Shown: positions 49,894 to 60,227, counted from the first letter of the stretch. The stretch is DNA of 64,000 bases from Bacillus solitudinis (GCF_002797395.1 NZ_KZ454943.1:324724-388723); one strand, 5' to 3'. The notes: a model not told the origin generated them from the letters alone. Program-made: numbers and translations.

Positions 49894-49902
49894 TGCTATG
49901 AT
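49894..49902 (+). promoter_or_regulatory. Extended -10 promoter before the DUF1128 gene
   Basis: TGC-TATGAT (49894-49902) is an extended -10 about 35 bp upstream of the plus-strand gene. The -35 is weak. Confidence 0.5.
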
Positions 49903-49937
49903 AGGATTAAATTACAACAAGTAGAAAGGGTGGCGAC

Positions 49938-50159
49938 ATGGATTTATCCGTAAAAAGCCGTGACAATATTGAATTTATGATTGAAGGTATTAAAGATAAG
50001 CTTCACATTGTAAATGCAGGTGCATTAAACGCAAAAAGCTTCGACACAGATCAGTACGAAGACCTTCGGGATATCTATGAAATGATTCAAAAGAAGCCAA
50101 ATTTCTCCGTAAGCGAACTTGATGCGATCGTTTCCGAACTAGGACGCTTGCGAAAGTAA
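49938..50159 (+). CDS. DUF1128 (UPF0435) family protein, YfkK-like
   Basis: 73 residues: [20 protein letters not shown], then [20 protein letters not shown] and [14 protein letters not shown], which match YfkK of B. subtilis and its family. Function is unknown. It is one of two plus-strand genes in the window and sits between smc and rncS with its own promoter-like site and a shared terminator. AAAGGGTGG precedes the ATG. In B. subtilis the homologue is elsewhere, so it is probably a local insertion. Confidence 0.9.
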   Translation: MDLSVKSRDNIEFMIEGIKDKLHIVNAGALNAKSFDTDQYEDLRDIYEMIQKKPNFSVSELDAIVSELGRLRK

Positions 50160-50260
50160 TAATTTTTAGAAAAGCTACGTAAAAGCCTTTCTTATAAGCA
50201 ATGCACCTATTTACCACACTTCTTTAAAGCGTTCCAAAAATTCATTTCTACTTATCTTTA

Positions 50261-50296
50261 AAAAAACGTGCTCTCTTATGAGGAGCACGTTTTTTC
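50261..50296. terminator. Bidirectional terminator between the DUF1128 gene and rncS
   Basis: AAAAAACGTGCTC (50261-50273) pairs with GAGCACGTTTTTT (50283-50295). The A and T runs on both sides make it work for the plus-strand gene and for rncS. Confidence 0.9.
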
Positions 50297-50302
50297 TATA
50301 CC

Positions 50303-51094
50303 TTATAGTTGCGACTCTTCACTAAGTTTACTTAACGCTTGCTGTGCCGCATGTTGTTCTGCTTCTTTTTTTGAACGTCCTGTCCCAACACCTAGCGCGA
50401 GTTCGTTTAATTTCACTTCAGATACGAACTCCCGATTATGAGCAGGGCCTCTCTCTTGAACAATAACGTAATGAATTTGTCCTAAATTATCTCGTTGAAT
50501 AAATTCTTGTAGCTGACTTTTAAAATCCATCATATGAGAAAAAGCACCATCATTTATTTTTGGATACATGGTTTGGTCTAAAAATTGGTAAACCGCTTCT
50601 AAACCTTGATCTAAGTAAAGAGCACCAATAAACGATTCAAAAACATCTGCAAGTAATGCAGGTCTTGAACGTCCCCCGGTCATTTCTTCCCCTTTTCCAA
50701 GTAAGACAAGCTTCCCAAAATCTAATTCTTCAGCAAATTTAGCTAAAGAAGGCTCACAAACAATTGATGCGCGTAGTTTTGTCATGTCTCCCTCACTCAT
50801 TGTCCCAAATTTCTTATAAAGAAATTGTGAAACTGCAAGCTCAAGAACGGCATCTCCCAAAAACTCCAAACGCTCGTTATCCTGAAACGAGTAAATACGG
50901 TGCTCATTCACATAGGATGAATGAGTAAAAGCTTGAATGAAAAGCTTCCGATTTTCAAAAGTCAATCCAATTTGAGTAAGCAAATCACTGAATTGCTGCT
51001 TTTGATTTTCAGTTAATATTAGACGTCTTTGTCCACGTCTTCGGTCGTAATAATTAGTTCTAGGTTTTCGTTGATTTTTAGAAGATTGCGGCAT
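50303..51094 (-). CDS. rncS: Ribonuclease III
   Basis: 263 residues. The catalytic signature is [20 protein letters not shown] (about 67-86), with the second acidic cluster in [18 protein letters not shown] dsRNA-binding domain ends the protein (about 188-260), with [18 protein letters not shown]. The N-terminus is basic. It processes rRNA and scRNA precursors and lies before smc as in B. subtilis. Confidence 0.97.
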   Translation of the reverse strand: MPQSSKNQRKPRTNYYDRRRGQRRLILTENQKQQFSDLLTQIGLTFENRKLFIQAFTHSSYVNEHRIYSFQDNERLEFLGDAVLELAVSQFLYKKFGTMSEGDMTKLRASIVCEPSLAKFAEELDFGKLVLLGKGEEMTGGRSRPALLADVFESFIGALYLDQGLEAVYQFLDQTMYPKINDGAFSHMMDFKSQLQEFIQRDNLGQIHYVIVQERGPAHNREFVSEVKLNELALGVGTGRSKKEAEQHAAQQALSKLSEESQL

Positions 51095-51183
51095 TGTGAC
51101 CTCCCACAGAAAGAAAATTAGCCTTAAGCCTTAAGGATTAAGACTATCTTAATTTGCCTATCACTTCTAACGCTGCTTGAGAA

Positions 51184-51216
51184 ACAAGTCCCACATGTAT
51201 TCATATGGGACTTGAA
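51184..51216 (-). terminator. Hairpin after acpP
   Basis: CAAGTCCCA and TGGGACTTG arms pair perfectly around a partly paired centre just after the acpP stop, followed on the minus strand by TTTCT. The U tract is short, so termination may be partial. Confidence 0.6.
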
Positions 51217-51220
51217 ACAA

Positions 51221-51454
51221 TTACTGACGACTGTTTATGTACTCAACAACATCAGTGACAGTTGCAATTTTTTCTGCATCTTCATCCGAGATTTCTAAAT
51301 CAAACTCATCCTCAAGCTCCATAACAAGTTCTACAACGTCTAATGAATCCGCACCAAGATCATCTTTAAATGAAGCTTCTGGCTTAACCTCTGCTTCTTC
51401 AACACCAAGACGATCTACAACGATTTTCGCTACACGTGAAAGTGTATCTGACAT
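51221..51454 (-). CDS. acpP: Acyl carrier protein
   Basis: 77 residues, the standard length. The phosphopantetheine serine is in [20 protein letters not shown] (DSL at about 36-38). It carries growing fatty acyl chains. ATG at 51454 follows AGGAGGTG. It has its own strong promoter. Confidence 0.98.
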   Translation of the reverse strand: MSDTLSRVAKIVVDRLGVEEAEVKPEASFKDDLGADSLDVVELVMELEDEFDLEISDEDAEKIATVTDVVEYINSRQ

Positions 51455-51496
51455 GTTCCGTTCACCTCCTCTCAAAGAATGGGTTTGGCTAGAAGA

Positions 51497-51525
51497 ATTT
51501 TACCGACATGAATGACATCTGTCAA
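51497..51525 (-). promoter_or_regulatory. SigA promoter of acpP
   Basis: On the minus strand TTGACA (51520-51525), 17 bp and TAAAAT (51497-51502), between fabG and acpP. This gives acpP extra transcription over the upstream fab genes. Confidence 0.82.
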
Positions 51526-51548
51526 GCAAATTTTAACCATACTTTACC

Positions 51549-52292
51549 TTATGGCATTACCATCCCACCATCAACATGCAAAGTTTGTCCTGTCATATAA
51601 TCTGCATCAGAACTCACTAGAAAACGTACAACAGTGGCGATATTCTCCGGTTTCCCCAATGTAGCAAGTGGAATTTGACCAAGAAGTTGAACCTTCATGT
51701 CATCATTAAGTTCATCTGTCATATCTGTTTCAATAAACCCTGGTGCAACAGCATTAACGTGAATATTGCGGTTTGCTAACTCGCGAGCCATTGTTTTAGT
51801 TAATCCTATCACACCTGCTTTTGCTGCAACATAATTAGCCTGTCCCGCATTTCCCAAAACACCAACAACCGAAGCAATATTAATAATTCTCCCATACCGC
51901 TGCTTCATCATTTGACGAGTGACAGCTTTTGAACAATTGAATACGCCCTTTAAGTTGGTGTTAATGACATCATCCCATTCCTCTTCTTTCATACGCATGA
52001 TTAAATTATCTCTTGTAATTCCAGCATTATTGATGAGGATATCAATACGATTAAATGCATCCATCGTTTCTTTTACTAGTGTCTGAACTTGGTCGCTACT
52101 TGCAACATCCGCTTGGATTGCAATCGCATCACTACCTAATTGCTTTATTTCAACCACTACTTGCTCTGCACGCTCTTTGCTTCCCGCATAGTTGACAACA
52201 ATATTTGCTCCATGGCGTGCTAACTCCAAAGCTATAGAACGACCAATCCCACGTGAAGCGCCAGTTACGATCGCTACTTTTCCTTGTAACAT
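51549..52292 (-). CDS. fabG: 3-oxoacyl-ACP reductase FabG
   Basis: 247 residues, a short-chain dehydrogenase. The NADPH loop is [20 protein letters not shown] (about 8), followed by [10 protein letters not shown], catalytic Ser in [12 protein letters not shown], and Tyr-Lys in [15 protein letters not shown]. The start overlaps the last base of fabD, a coupled junction. Confidence 0.98.
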   Translation of the reverse strand: MLQGKVAIVTGASRGIGRSIALELARHGANIVVNYAGSKERAEQVVVEIKQLGSDAIAIQADVASSDQVQTLVKETMDAFNRIDILINNAGITRDNLIMRMKEEEWDDVINTNLKGVFNCSKAVTRQMMKQRYGRIINIASVVGVLGNAGQANYVAAKAGVIGLTKTMARELANRNIHVNAVAPGFIETDMTDELNDDMKVQLLGQIPLATLGKPENIATVVRFLVSSDADYMTGQTLHVDGGMVMP

Positions 52293-53239
52293 TATTCTAT
52301 CACTCCTTCCAATTGCTTAACCATTTTCATTAAACTTTCCCTATCATTAATTGCATAAGCATGAACGCGTCTATTCACCTTTTTTACAAGCCCTGTTAGG
52401 ACATTGCCCGATCCAATTTCAACAAAGGTATCAACACCTTCATCTAGTAGCTTCCGGATACTATCTTCCCAAAGAACAGGAGAATACACTTGTTCTATTA
52501 ATCGTTCCTTGATCTCTTCCTTCTGCTCTACTTTATCAGCGGTCACATTCGCAATAACGGGTACTCTCGCATCTTGGATGTTTAGCTCCGTTAAGACCTT
52601 TTCAAGTTTTTCCGCTGCCGGTTTCATTAAAGATGAATGAAATGGACCACTTACTTGAAGAGGAATAACTCGTTTCGCGCCAGCCACTTTCGCTTTTTCC
52701 GATGCAACGCTAACTCCCTCTGCGGAACCAGAAATGACAATTTGCCCAGGACAATTCAAATTAGCAAGCTCAGCAACTTCACCATCATTTTTAATCTGTT
52801 GACAAACAACCTCCAGTGCTTCCTTGTCTATCCCTAGAACTGCTGCCATTGCTCCTTCTCCGTAAGGCACTGCTTCCTCCATAAACAACCCACGATTTCT
52901 TACAGCGTAGACTGCATCTTCAAAGCTTAACGCACCAGCACAGGTTAAAGCACTATATTCACCTAAGCTATGCCCTGCTACGAAGTCTGGTTGAATTCCT
53001 TGTTCACTTAAAAGCTGTAATACAGCTATACTCATCGTCACCAGTGCCGGTTGCGTATGTTCAGTTCGTTTCAATGTTTCCTCAGGACCTTCTACCATTA
53101 TGGTTGATAATGAATATCCTAATTTTTCATCTGCTCTTTTAAAAATCTCCTGACAAACAGACTCATTTTCGAGTAATGATTGACCCATCCCAACAAATTG
53201 AGATCCTTGACCTGGAAACAAAAATGCTATTTTCCCCAC
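52292..53239 (-). CDS. fabD: Malonyl-CoA-ACP transacylase FabD
   Basis: 315 residues. It begins [20 protein letters not shown]; the active Ser is in [17 protein letters not shown] (about 90) and the His in [15 protein letters not shown]. It loads malonate on ACP for FabH/FabF. It lies in the fapR-plsX-fabD-fabG unit. Confidence 0.98.
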   Translation of the reverse strand: MGKIAFLFPGQGSQFVGMGQSLLENESVCQEIFKRADEKLGYSLSTIMVEGPEETLKRTEHTQPALVTMSIAVLQLLSEQGIQPDFVAGHSLGEYSALTCAGALSFEDAVYAVRNRGLFMEEAVPYGEGAMAAVLGIDKEALEVVCQQIKNDGEVAELANLNCPGQIVISGSAEGVSVASEKAKVAGAKRVIPLQVSGPFHSSLMKPAAEKLEKVLTELNIQDARVPVIANVTADKVEQKEEIKERLIEQVYSPVLWEDSIRKLLDEGVDTFVEIGSGNVLTGLVKKVNRRVHAYAINDRESLMKMVKQLEGVIE

Positions 53240-53260
53240 TCTTACATCCCCCTCTTATTA

Positions 53261-54256
53261 TTATTGTTCTTTTTTATTTCTGGAAACTTCACTTTTAATT
53301 ATGGTTACAACCTGTTGTTCGACCATTTCTCTCGCTTGACGAATGGCATGAAAAACAGCAGTGTCGTCCGAAGATCCATGAGCTTTAATAATAGGGGACT
53401 TTAATCCAAATAGACCAGCCCCACCGTATTCTGAATAACTCATTTTACTTTTTAAACCTTGTAAATCTGATTTTAAGACCCCTGCCGCAAGTTTATTTTT
53501 TAATGACTTCGTAAATTCTTTTTTAAGCAAGGAAAACAAGGAGCCTGCAGTTCCTTCAATTGATTTTAAAACAATGTTTCCAGCAAACCCATCACAGACA
53601 ACAACATCTGCCACACCGTTTAATAAATCTCGAGCTTCGACATTTCCGATAAAATTAAAACTTGCTGATTCGAGAAGTGGAAAAGCATGTTTCGTTAATT
53701 CATTCCCTTTCCCACTCTCTGTCCCAACATTTAATAGACCGACACGCGGCCGTTTTCTTTTCATAACCATTTCCATATAAGTCTCGCCCATTATCGCATA
53801 TTGAAGAAGTTGTTCAGGCTTTGCATCCATATTAGCCCCCACATCTAGCAAGAGAAACCCATTTCCGTTCATCGTCGGTAGCATTGGAGATAGAGCAGGA
53901 CGGTCAATTCCTGAAATCCTGCCTACATAAAGCAAGCCTGCAGTCATAAGAGCTCCTGTATTCCCAGCCGATATCGCAGCATCCGCTCGACCTTCCTTCA
54001 CCTCCCGCATTGCTAGTACCATAGAGGAATCTTTTTTACGTCGAACAGCTGTAGTTGGTTGATCTGTATCTTCAATTTTTTCCGTTGTATGTAAAATCGT
54101 TAAACCTTTGTCATTAGTAATGAACTTCTTAATTTCCTCCTCATGACCCACAAGGATGATTTCTAAATCATCAAATGTATGTATCGCCTCTTGGGCAGCT
54201 AAAACCTGAGCTTTCGGAGCATGATCTCCGCCCATCGCGTCAAGAGCTATTTTCAT
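53261..54256 (-). CDS. plsX: Phosphate acyltransferase PlsX
   Basis: 331 residues. It begins [20 protein letters not shown] and has [34 protein letters not shown] and [20 protein letters not shown]. It makes acyl-phosphate from acyl-ACP, the donor for PlsY in phospholipid synthesis. It overlaps fapR by 4 nt. Confidence 0.98.
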   Translation of the reverse strand: MKIALDAMGGDHAPKAQVLAAQEAIHTFDDLEIILVGHEEEIKKFITNDKGLTILHTTEKIEDTDQPTTAVRRKKDSSMVLAMREVKEGRADAAISAGNTGALMTAGLLYVGRISGIDRPALSPMLPTMNGNGFLLLDVGANMDAKPEQLLQYAIMGETYMEMVMKRKRPRVGLLNVGTESGKGNELTKHAFPLLESASFNFIGNVEARDLLNGVADVVVCDGFAGNIVLKSIEGTAGSLFSLLKKEFTKSLKNKLAAGVLKSDLQGLKSKMSYSEYGGAGLFGLKSPIIKAHGSSDDTAVFHAIRQAREMVEQQVVTIIKSEVSRNKKEQ

Positions 54257-54825
54257 CGTTTCACCGCTCCTTTTTGATTTGTCCGGAACATGACAAATTC
54301 TCCTGTAAAGACGAGCTCTTGCTCTACAAAGCTCTTTACCTCTACAATCGTACGTTCTTTTTCAAGACTTATCACACTCGCTTTGGCAATGACTCGTTCT
54401 CCCGCCTTAACTTGACGCTTAAATCGTATTGTTGCTTTGGCAGTCAGCGCTAATTCATCGTTAATAATTGCAACAGCTAAAGAATTTGCTTGCGCAAAAA
54501 GATGATGCCCTCGAGCAATACCGGAACGTGCAAATACATGGTCCGTCTTTATATCCAAGATGGAAATTGCTCGTTCATCCAGTTGTAGATCAACAATTTC
54601 TCCAATCACTTCATCATGAGAAAGAGCTTTTATATCATCTAATTGCTGCTTAGCTACATCTTTTATACGCTCCCGCAGTTCAGGAATCGCGAGTTCCATT
54701 CTATCGAGTCTAATGGTCTGAATGCTTACTGAAAATCGTTCTGCCAAAGCTTCATCTGTCATGAAAGGGTCGTCTTTTAACGTTTCCTGTAATTGAGTCT
54801 GTCTTTCTTTTTTTCGTTGTCTCAT
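54253..54825 (-). CDS. fapR: Fatty acid and phospholipid regulator FapR
   Basis: 190 residues. An N-terminal DeoR-type helix-turn-helix (about 18-45, [20 protein letters not shown]) is linked to a hot-dog malonyl-CoA-binding domain with [20 protein letters not shown]. FapR represses lipid-synthesis genes until malonyl-CoA rises. ATG at 54825 follows GAAAGGG at 8 nt. A FapR-like operator sits over its own promoter, so it is likely autoregulated. Confidence 0.97.
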   Translation of the reverse strand: MRQRKKERQTQLQETLKDDPFMTDEALAERFSVSIQTIRLDRMELAIPELRERIKDVAKQQLDDIKALSHDEVIGEIVDLQLDERAISILDIKTDHVFARSGIARGHHLFAQANSLAVAIINDELALTAKATIRFKRQVKAGERVIAKASVISLEKERTIVEVKSFVEQELVFTGEFVMFRTNQKGAVKR

Positions 54826-54991
54826 TTTATGCACCCTTTCATTCAAAATCGCCGGCATAAAGACATGAATGAACGACCTTGTTAGAAATACTTTACTACT
54901 AGTTCGTCATACGAGAACACATTCCTGCCGATCTTAATCCATCTATCTCTAGGTGTTTAACATGTTACTTTTAATACGAATACCTTTTTCT

Positions 54992-55008
54992 ATGACTAGG
55001 TACTAAGA
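54992..55008 (-). promoter_or_regulatory. FapR operator
   Basis: Read on the minus strand: TCTTAGTACCTAGTCAT, close to the known FapR box (TTAGTACCTA... inverted repeat). It begins 3 bp after the -10, over the expected transcription start. Confidence 0.85.
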
Positions 55009-55010
55009 GT

Positions 55011-55039
55011 AGTATATAATTGGATCTTATTGATTTCAA
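55011..55039 (-). promoter_or_regulatory. SigA promoter of fapR-plsX-fabD-fabG
   Basis: On the minus strand TTGAAA (55034-55039), 17 bp and TATACT (55011-55016), placed right after the recG stop. The FapR operator follows immediately. The mRNA leader to fapR would be about 180 nt; I see no other clear element in it. Confidence 0.8.
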
Positions 55040-55042
55040 TAG

Positions 55043-57091
55043 TTAATCCAACTTGTCTCCACTAAAAACTCCTTGAGTTTCTAAATAATTTCTCATGTGA
55101 TCGTATACTGGACTTGACCAAAATGCATTCGAGGAGATAAGTTTGGCCGCGTCTTGACGCGCCACTTCTAAAGCCCGGTAATCATGGACAACATCTGCTA
55201 TTTTAAAATTTGGTAACCCGCTCTGTTTGGCTCCAAAAAAATCTCCTGGACCCCGTAGCTCTAAATCTCGTTCCGATAAGACAAAACCATCATTTGTTTC
55301 AGTCATTATCCTCATTCGTTCCTTTCCTACCTCTGACTTCGGATCAGCTAGCAAGATACAGTAAGACTGATCTTCTCCTCGACCTACACGTCCTCGAAGT
55401 TGATGCAATTGCGCGAGTCCAAAACGTTCTGCATCATAGATAATCATTACTGTCGCATTTGGCACATTAACTCCAACTTCCACAACAGTTGTTGAAACGA
55501 GTATTTGCGAATGGTTTTGGCTAAACTCTTCCATTACCGTTTCTTTTTCAGACGAAGTTAGCCTTCCATGCATCAAACCCACTTTAAAATGCCCTTTAAA
55601 ATGCTGTTGCAGAATCATATGAACATCAATTGCGTTTTGAACATCAAGTTTTTCTGATTCCTCAATTAACGGACATATGACATAGGCTTGTCTTCCTGCA
55701 ACAAGCTCTTTCTCTGTAAAAGCAAGCACTCGTTCCAGCATATCTGGCTTTGCCCAATATGTTTCAATAGCTTTTCGTCCCGCAGGCATTTCATCAATGA
55801 TTGACACATCCATGTCACCGAAGACGGAGATTGCTAGAGTTCGGGGAATAGGTGTCGCCGTCATAAACAGAACATCGGCATGTTCGCCTTTATCACGGAG
55901 GATACGACGTTGCTCAACACCAAAACGATGCTGTTCATCAGTAATAACGAACCCTAATTTATAGAAATTTACGTCCTCTTGAATAAGCGCATGCGTTCCT
56001 ACTACAACATGAATATCCCCGTTTTCTAACGCCTCAAGTTTTTCCTTTCTTTTCTTTCCTTTTACAGAACCCGAAAGAAGTTCCACGCGTATCCCAATCG
56101 GCTCAAAAACTTGCTTTAGGGAAGCAACATGTTGTTCAGCAAGAATCTCTGTAGGGACCATGAGAGCTGATTGATAGCCAGCTTTTGCAACAGCATACAT
56201 GCTAACAGCTGCCACAATCGTTTTTCCGGATCCTACATCTCCTTGAAGCAGTCGATTCATACGATAAGCGGCTCTTAAATCATTTTGAATTTCACTGACT
56301 ACTCTTTGCTGAGCAGACGTTAGTGAAAAGGATAGACTATTAATAAAGGCATCAATATCTGCTTGAGAAAGATTCAACGCTTGACCAACTTGTTGCTCCC
56401 TATTCGACCTTCTAAACGCTTGCATCTTTAACTGAAAAAACAAGAACTCCTCATACACCATTCTTCGTCTAGCATGCTTAACAGAAACCGCATTCGGAGG
56501 ATAATGAAGCCGATGAATGGCTTCCTTTTTGCCAGGTAGTTTATATTCCTCTAATATGTCAGAAGGCAAAGGGTCTGGTATATAAGAACTGTACTGCTTT
56601 AATGCCTGATAAATATACTTCTTTAAAGACTTTGAAGTTAATTTACCTGAAACGGAGTAGATTGGTTCAATTGATTGCTCACGTTCTTCTTTACCTTTTC
56701 GGAACTCACTACCCGCAATTGTCATTCGATGTTGATCCCATTTCCCAGTAATGGTAACTTCACTTCCAACAGTGAGTTGACTTTTCAAAAAAGCTCTATT
56801 GAAAAAGGTGACAGTAATAAGAATTTGGTTAACTAGTAAACGAACAGAGAGACGGTTTTTCTTTTTTCCATAATAACGGACTGAAGGTTCACTTTGAACA
56901 ACCCCGATAACCGTTACTCTTTCTTCATGTTTGACCTCGTGTAAATCTTTTAATTTATAATCTTCATAGCGAAAAGGAAAATGTTCAATTAATTCACCAA
57001 CATCATGAATCCCTAAGTTTTTAAGTTGCTTTGCCGTCTCTTCACCGACTCCTTTAACCTCCGTCACAGGCAATCGCATAACATCATTCAT
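55043..57091 (-). CDS. recG: ATP-dependent DNA helicase RecG
   Basis: 682 residues. The N-terminal wedge (OB) domain (about 55-150) precedes the helicase core with Walker A LLQGDVGSGKTIVAAVSMYA (about 285), DEQH box VITDEQHRFGVEQR and motif VI QLRGRVGRGEDQSYCIL. It reverses stalled forks. ATG at 57091 has AGGAGGAG 6 nt upstream; the frame opens six codons earlier. Confidence 0.97.
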   Translation of the reverse strand: MNDVMRLPVTEVKGVGEETAKQLKNLGIHDVGELIEHFPFRYEDYKLKDLHEVKHEERVTVIGVVQSEPSVRYYGKKKNRLSVRLLVNQILITVTFFNRAFLKSQLTVGSEVTITGKWDQHRMTIAGSEFRKGKEEREQSIEPIYSVSGKLTSKSLKKYIYQALKQYSSYIPDPLPSDILEEYKLPGKKEAIHRLHYPPNAVSVKHARRRMVYEEFLFFQLKMQAFRRSNREQQVGQALNLSQADIDAFINSLSFSLTSAQQRVVSEIQNDLRAAYRMNRLLQGDVGSGKTIVAAVSMYAVAKAGYQSALMVPTEILAEQHVASLKQVFEPIGIRVELLSGSVKGKKRKEKLEALENGDIHVVVGTHALIQEDVNFYKLGFVITDEQHRFGVEQRRILRDKGEHADVLFMTATPIPRTLAISVFGDMDVSIIDEMPAGRKAIETYWAKPDMLERVLAFTEKELVAGRQAYVICPLIEESEKLDVQNAIDVHMILQQHFKGHFKVGLMHGRLTSSEKETVMEEFSQNHSQILVSTTVVEVGVNVPNATVMIIYDAERFGLAQLHQLRGRVGRGEDQSYCILLADPKSEVGKERMRIMTETNDGFVLSERDLELRGPGDFFGAKQSGLPNFKIADVVHDYRALEVARQDAAKLISSNAFWSSPVYDHMRNYLETQGVFSGDKLD

Positions 57092-57157
57092 GAACACTCC
57101 TCCTCTCATCTAAGACAAAAATATTCCCACCACTATAGCGGCAGGAATATGGCAATT

Positions 57158-58018
57158 TTACGGTTTTGCTTTTGTTACCATTAACGCGATCGCTCCTGGT
57201 CCCACATGAGCTCCAATAACCGAACCAATTTCAGTAAGAACCTCCGATTTAACATTAAACTCGTTCTTCATTCTTACAAGCAATTCATTTGATAATGCTT
57301 CATTTATAGCATGAGAAGAGCCAATATGTATAGGTTCATCTCCAAAATCTTCTTTTAAAATTTCAATGATACGGTTTAACGCTTTTTTCTGACCACGCAC
57401 TTTTTCAAATGGGAAAACAACTCCCTCTTCATTTAGAGAAAGAATAGGCTTTATTTTTAAAAGGGATCCAAGTAGTGCGGAGGCGCGTCCTATACGACCA
57501 TTCTTTTGAAGGTATTCAAGTGTATCAACCATAAAATATATTTTTGTATTAACAAGTAGATCATCAAGCCTAGCAAGACATTCTTCCATTGATTTACCTT
57601 GCTCAGCCATCCGAGCAAGTTCAATAACAATAAGGCCAATTCCATAGGAGGCTCTTTTTGAATCAACGACGTGGATCTTCACTTCTCCCTCGAGTGATTG
57701 CTTCGCTATTGTAGCAGCTTGATACGTACCGCTTAACTGCGAAGAGAGATGAATCGAAATAATCTCTGTATCACCTTGTTCCATTAAGTTACGGTACGTT
57801 TCTTCAAATTGAAAAGGTGTTGGCTGGGATGTTGTTGGAATTGTCTCAGAGGCCGAAAGCTTCTTGTAAAACTCGGATGCTGATAAATCAACCCCATCTT
57901 CATAGGTTTCAGCTTCCGAGAAAATAACTTTTAATGGGACCACCTTAATATTTAATTGTTCTGCAAGTGCCTTTGGAATATCCGCAGTACTATCAGTTAC
58001 AATCTTCACGTTTGCCAT
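57158..58018 (-). CDS. DegV family fatty acid-binding protein (FakB-like)
   Basis: 286 residues of the DegV fold: VKIVTDSTADIPKALAEQL, ISIHLSSQLSGTYQAATIAK, VVDSKRASYGIGLIVIELA and C-terminal GSVIGAHVGPGAIALMV. FakB proteins present a bound fatty acid to FakA for phosphorylation. The gene directly follows the FakA homologue yloV. ATG at 58018 is chosen for its 7-nt spacing to AAGGAG; a GTG two codons upstream sits too close. Confidence 0.92.
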   Translation of the reverse strand: MANVKIVTDSTADIPKALAEQLNIKVVPLKVIFSEAETYEDGVDLSASEFYKKLSASETIPTTSQPTPFQFEETYRNLMEQGDTEIISIHLSSQLSGTYQAATIAKQSLEGEVKIHVVDSKRASYGIGLIVIELARMAEQGKSMEECLARLDDLLVNTKIYFMVDTLEYLQKNGRIGRASALLGSLLKIKPILSLNEEGVVFPFEKVRGQKKALNRIIEILKEDFGDEPIHIGSSHAINEALSNELLVRMKNEFNVKSEVLTEIGSVIGAHVGPGAIALMVTKAKP

Positions 58019-58043
58019 TTTCACCTCTCCTTTACTCGTTTCA

Positions 58044-59729
58044 TTATTCCACTGAGAAAATATAAGAGTAAAGCGGCTGATTTCCCTTGTGGCTATCCAC
58101 TTCTAAATCCGCAAATTCCTCTTCAAGATATGCACTCAACTCTTCTGTTTGCTCATCGCTTGCATCCTCACCTTGAAGTATGGTTATAATTTCACTATCT
58201 TCATCTAGCATCGACTTCAACAAATCTTTTGCAACATCAACCATCACAGCTCCTGAGCTGATAATTTTTTTCTCGGCAATCCCCATATAATCATCTTTTT
58301 TAATCTCAATACCATCAATGGTCGTATCCCGAACAGCAAACGTAATTTGTCCTGTTTTTACTCCGGCCATTGTCTCTGCCATTGCATCAATATTCTCATT
58401 CATACTTTGGGAGGGATTAAATGCTAATAAAGCTGCTAGTCCTTGTGGTACGGTTTTTGAAGGGATAACAACCGCTTCGGCATCAACGACCTTGGCTGCC
58501 TGTTCAGCTGCCATAATAACATTCCCATTATTCGGTAAAATGAAAACTTTTTTTGCATGAACTTCTTCAATGGCTTTAACAATATCTTCGGTACTCGGAT
58601 TCATTGTTTGTCCACCTTGAATAACGACCCCTGCCCCCATGCCTTTAAAGAGCTTTTCAATTCCATCACCCATCGAGACTGTGACAATCCCATACTCACT
58701 CTTTTCCTTTGAAGCGTTTTCATCTTTTTCTCCGTAGAACGCTTTCGTTTCTTCCAATAAATGGGTGTGTTGTTCACGCATATTCTCTATCTTAACGTTA
58801 ATTAAGTTGCCGTATTGTTGTGCCTTTGTAATAACTTCTCCAGGTTGTTCTGCATGAATATGTATTTTTAATAAATCATCATCAGACACAACTAGTAATG
58901 AATCTCCCCATTCGCTTAATTCCTCACGAAATAAACGCTCTTCAAATGATTTCTTTGCCAACTTGTCTTGTTCAAAACGAACCATTACCTCAGTACAATA
59001 ACCAAACTCTATATCTTCTGTAGACATTTGACTTTGTACATGGTGATGCTCTATTTTAACAAGCTCCTCCATATTCGGTTGCTCGGGTATCGATCCTGTT
59101 AACGTTTCCCCTTTTAAATTCGCAAGAAAGCCTTCATAAATATAAACGAGACCTTGTCCACCAGAATCAACCACACCAACCTCTTTTAAAATTGGGAGAA
59201 GTTCGGGGGTCCTTTTTAAAGAACGACGTGCTTCTTTTAAGACATCTTCCATAAATGTAACAAAGTCACTTTGTTTTTTTGCAGCTTTTAACGCGTGCTT
59301 TGCAGTATCCTTTGCTACAGTTAAAATCGTTCCTTCAACAGGCTTCATAACAGCCTTATAAGCCGTTTCTACACCTTTATCAAGGGCTTGTGCAAAATCA
59401 ATGGTTGTGATTTTTTTCTTCATTTCAATTTCTTTTGAGAAGCCACGAAAAAGCTGGGAAAGGATGACACCAGAATTGCCACGTGCCCCCATAAGCAATC
59501 CCTTTGCAAAGGAAGCGGCAACCTTGCTTGCTTCATCGTGTATGTTTTGCTTTACTTCATTTACCCCAGAGGTAATCGATAAGTTCATATTCGTGCCCGT
59601 ATCCCCATCAGGAACAGGAAACACATTAAGCGCATCAACAATCTTCACATGAGTGGATAAATTAGCGGCCCCTTCAATAAACATTTGAGCAAGCTTTTGA
59701 CCTTCAATTTGTTTCATAACTGTTACCAA
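58044..59729 (-). CDS. fakA: Fatty acid kinase FakA (YloV, DhaL/DAK-type)
   Basis: 561 residues. An N-terminal DhaL nucleotide-binding domain (about 8-200) has FPVPDGDTGTNMNLSITSGV, then LMGARGNSGVILSQLFRGF and VDSGGQGLVYIYEGF. The middle and C-terminal domains (about 225-561) contain IFILPNNGN-type motif (here VFILPNNGNVIMAAEQAAKV). With FakB it phosphorylates exogenous fatty acids for PlsX/PlsY use. TTG at 59729 is the start: AGGAGG lies 7 nt before it but 19 nt before the nearest ATG. Confidence 0.94.
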   Translation of the reverse strand: MVTVMKQIEGQKLAQMFIEGAANLSTHVKIVDALNVFPVPDGDTGTNMNLSITSGVNEVKQNIHDEASKVAASFAKGLLMGARGNSGVILSQLFRGFSKEIEMKKKITTIDFAQALDKGVETAYKAVMKPVEGTILTVAKDTAKHALKAAKKQSDFVTFMEDVLKEARRSLKRTPELLPILKEVGVVDSGGQGLVYIYEGFLANLKGETLTGSIPEQPNMEELVKIEHHHVQSQMSTEDIEFGYCTEVMVRFEQDKLAKKSFEERLFREELSEWGDSLLVVSDDDLLKIHIHAEQPGEVITKAQQYGNLINVKIENMREQHTHLLEETKAFYGEKDENASKEKSEYGIVTVSMGDGIEKLFKGMGAGVVIQGGQTMNPSTEDIVKAIEEVHAKKVFILPNNGNVIMAAEQAAKVVDAEAVVIPSKTVPQGLAALLAFNPSQSMNENIDAMAETMAGVKTGQITFAVRDTTIDGIEIKKDDYMGIAEKKIISSGAVMVDVAKDLLKSMLDEDSEIITILQGEDASDEQTEELSAYLEEEFADLEVDSHKGNQPLYSYIFSVE

Positions 59730-59753
59730 GAAAGTTCCTCCTAACTAAAAGGA

Positions 59754-60116
59754 TTAAGGGTTTGTGACTCGTACTCCTTGAACGAAAATGTTCACTGAAT
59801 CAACCTCTAAGCCTAACATTTGTTCTAATTGGTATTTCACTTTCGTTTGGACATTGTAAGCAACTTCTGAGATTTTAGTGCCATAGCTCACAATAATATA
59901 CATATCTATATGAATGTCATCATTTTCTTCACGAATGACAACGCCTCGGCGAAAATTCTCTTTTCCTAATAAATCTGTTATTCCATCCTTAATTTGTTTC
60001 TGTGATGCCATACCAACGATCCCGTAACAATCGACAGCTGCGCCACCAGCAATGGTCGCTACAACCTCTCTTGATACATCGACCGTTCCAAGTTGTGTTT
60101 TCATTTCGATTGACAT
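59754..60116 (-). CDS. yloU: Asp23/Gls24 family protein YloU
   Basis: 120 residues of the Asp23/Gls24 (DUF322) family: VDVSREVVATIAGGAAVDCY, then GVVIREENDDIHIDMYIIVS and LEVDSVNIFVQGVRVTNP. Related proteins coat the membrane or respond to envelope stress; YloU itself is uncharacterised. ATG at 60116 follows GGGAGG. It diverges from rpmB. Confidence 0.93.
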   Translation of the reverse strand: MSIEMKTQLGTVDVSREVVATIAGGAAVDCYGIVGMASQKQIKDGITDLLGKENFRRGVVIREENDDIHIDMYIIVSYGTKISEVAYNVQTKVKYQLEQMLGLEVDSVNIFVQGVRVTNP

Positions 60117-60227
60117 TCGTAATTCCTCCCTTTCAAAACAGGTTATCACTATTTTACTATACTCCATACCATTTTAAAAGTTACAAACTGTCAAGCAATA
60201 ATACTTGATAATCTTTTACCGTACCTA

